DNA of 64,000 bases, from assembly GCA_019638115.1 (NCBI GenBank), contig JAHBUK010000002.1:627867-691866 (forward strand). Direction: 5' to 3'. Position numbers and translations under genes: made by a program. The notes under the pieces were generated by a model. That model did not search any database. It was not told the origin of the DNA and saw nothing but the letters and a program-made list of their open reading frames with translations. The stretch comes from Flavobacteriales bacterium. GTDB lineage: Bacteria; Bacteroidota; Bacteroidia; Flavobacteriales_F; PHOS-HE28. This document shows, one piece after another, positions 63,087 through 64,000 of the stretch (positions within the stretch are counted from its first letter, which is position 1; each line of letters begins with the position of its first letter).

Positions 63087-64000
63087 ATGCGAACAGGGCT
63101 ACTATTCACCCTCCTTCTAAGCTTACCGTCCTATGGCCAACCGCCTGCTGGATACTACGATGCTGCAGAAGGACTATCGGGTGATGCGCTCCGCGAGGTC
63201 CTGAACGGGATCATCAGCCCGCACACCGTGCTGGCCAACAGCGCGCTGTGGGCCGCATTCGAGACCACTGACCGGAAAGCTGACGGAGGCGTTTGGGACA
63301 TGTACTCGGATGTGCCCGGTGGTACCCCTCCCTACGTGTTCCAGTTCGTTACCGACCAATGCGGCACGTATACCGGTGAAGGAGACTGCTTCAACCGGGA
63401 GCATTCCTTCCCACAAAGCTGGTATGGCAGCGCGCCACCCATGAGCACGGATCTTTTCCACCTCTACCCTGTTGACGCCTGGGTGAACCAACAACGGGGA
63501 AACCTGGCCTACGGGACCGTGGGCACCGCGAATTGGACCAGTGCCAACGGCGGAAAACGTGGTCCCTGCAATTGGCCCGGATGTTCGGAAACGGTATTCG
63601 AGCCCATTGATGCATATAAGGGGGACTTAGCTCGCAGCTTCCTGTACATGCAGACACGCTACCTCCAGCAAGTGTCCTTATGGTCCAGCCCCATGATGAG
63701 TGGCGGTGAGTTCCTGCCTTGGGCGGAGGACCTTTTGCTGGCGTGGCACGAACAGGATCCGGTAAGCGAGAAGGAAGTTGCACGGAACAATGCCGTGTTC
63801 GAGCTCCAAGGCAACCGTAATCCATACATCGACCGCCCTGAGTGGGTGGCCTCCATTTGGGGGCCCTTCGCAGCGATCACCGAGAACAGTTCGATCAGTG
63901 GCAGCATCTGGTATTCGGATGCCATATTGTACTTGCGTTTCGAGTTGCCGGAGGAACGCCCGGAGCTGCTGATCCAGGATGCCACAGGCAAGATCGTGAG
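63087..64000 (+). CDS. Secreted endonuclease I family protein (cut by window edge)
   Basis: The first 304 codons of an exported nuclease. Signal peptide (LLFTLLLSLPSYGQ); the endonuclease I core with AAFETTDRKADGGVWDMYSD, then CFNREHSFPQSWYG (His in REHSFP is the likely catalytic base), STDLFHLYPVDAWVNQQRGN and PIDAYKGDLARSFLYMQTRY. The final residues (LYLRFELPEERPELLIQDATGKIV) look like the start of a T9SS C-terminal domain. It should degrade extracellular DNA or RNA. The 3' end lies outside the window. Confidence 0.9.
   Translation, partial: MRTGLLFTLLLSLPSYGQPPAGYYDAAEGLSGDALREVLNGIISPHTVLANSALWAAFETTDRKADGGVWDMYSDVPGGTPPYVFQFVTDQCGTYTGEGDCFNREHSFPQSWYGSAPPMSTDLFHLYPVDAWVNQQRGNLAYGTVGTANWTSANGGKRGPCNWPGCSETVFEPIDAYKGDLARSFLYMQTRYLQQVSLWSSPMMSGGEFLPWAEDLLLAWHEQDPVSEKEVARNNAVFELQGNRNPYIDRPEWVASIWGPFAAITENSSISGSIWYSDAILYLRFELPEERPELLIQDATGKIV

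Overview
The window looks like chromosome from a GC-rich (about 60 %) member of the Bacteroidota, most likely a Flavobacteriales-type lineage. This rests on four proteins or families with type IX secretion (T9SS) features, several promoters of the Bacteroidota form TTG-N19-TAnnTTTG, a nusB-DUF1573-yajC-coaE block, leucine dehydrogenase, DUF3276, and FucP-type and GH92 sugar genes. Genus and species cannot be read from the sequence. No tRNA, rRNA, CRISPR array or insertion sequence was seen.

Region 1 (1-9100) is accessory. A minus-strand type I restriction operon reads hsdM, hsdS, an 877-residue ABC-type ATPase, hsdR (cut by the window edge). The ATPase has a CxxC hook-like motif and a candidate Arg-Glu-His triad, and it sits exactly where prrC sits in the prrABCD anticodon-nuclease locus. 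hsdM and hsdR each carry an in-frame palindromic element of one shared family, and a family 2 glycosyltransferase nearby carries a larger hairpin-rich in-frame insert. Upstream of hsdM lies a 22-bp tandem array in which each unit carries the palindrome GGTGATCACC.

Region 2 (9100-24000) is housekeeping: parAB, a UPF0173 hydrolase, DUF3276, an ABC exporter, leucine dehydrogenase, then nusB-DUF1573-yajC-coaE, an exonuclease, an acyltransferase, a lipoprotein peptidyl-prolyl isomerase, a DEAD-box helicase and a TPR histidine kinase.

Region 3 (24000-36400) is rich in glycan-degrading genes. cutC and a GH2 beta-mannosidase precede a large CUB-like T9SS protein. A divergent unit encodes a FucP-like importer, a ROK sugar kinase and a GH92 alpha-mannosidase on one strand and a glycosylasparaginase on the other. 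Together these fit catabolism of N-glycans, from outer mannose trimming to cleavage of the GlcNAc-Asn bond.

Region 4 (36400-47500) holds an ECF sigma factor operon, DUF493 with two envelope genes, then clpC and gyrA divergent around an intergenic region with two inverted DnaA boxes, and a TPR protein.

Region 5 (47500-64000) holds a dipeptide epimerase, an SRPBCC protein, an LPP20-like lipoprotein, a zinc peptidase, a HerA-like ATPase, a STELLO-type glycosyltransferase, an FG-GAP/UnbV T9SS protein, an atypical SDR, DoxX and a TPR protein, then thrS-infC-rpmI-rplT and the start of a secreted endonuclease I. Convergent pairs are often separated by a single hairpin, and in two places the hairpin lies inside the coding end of one gene.
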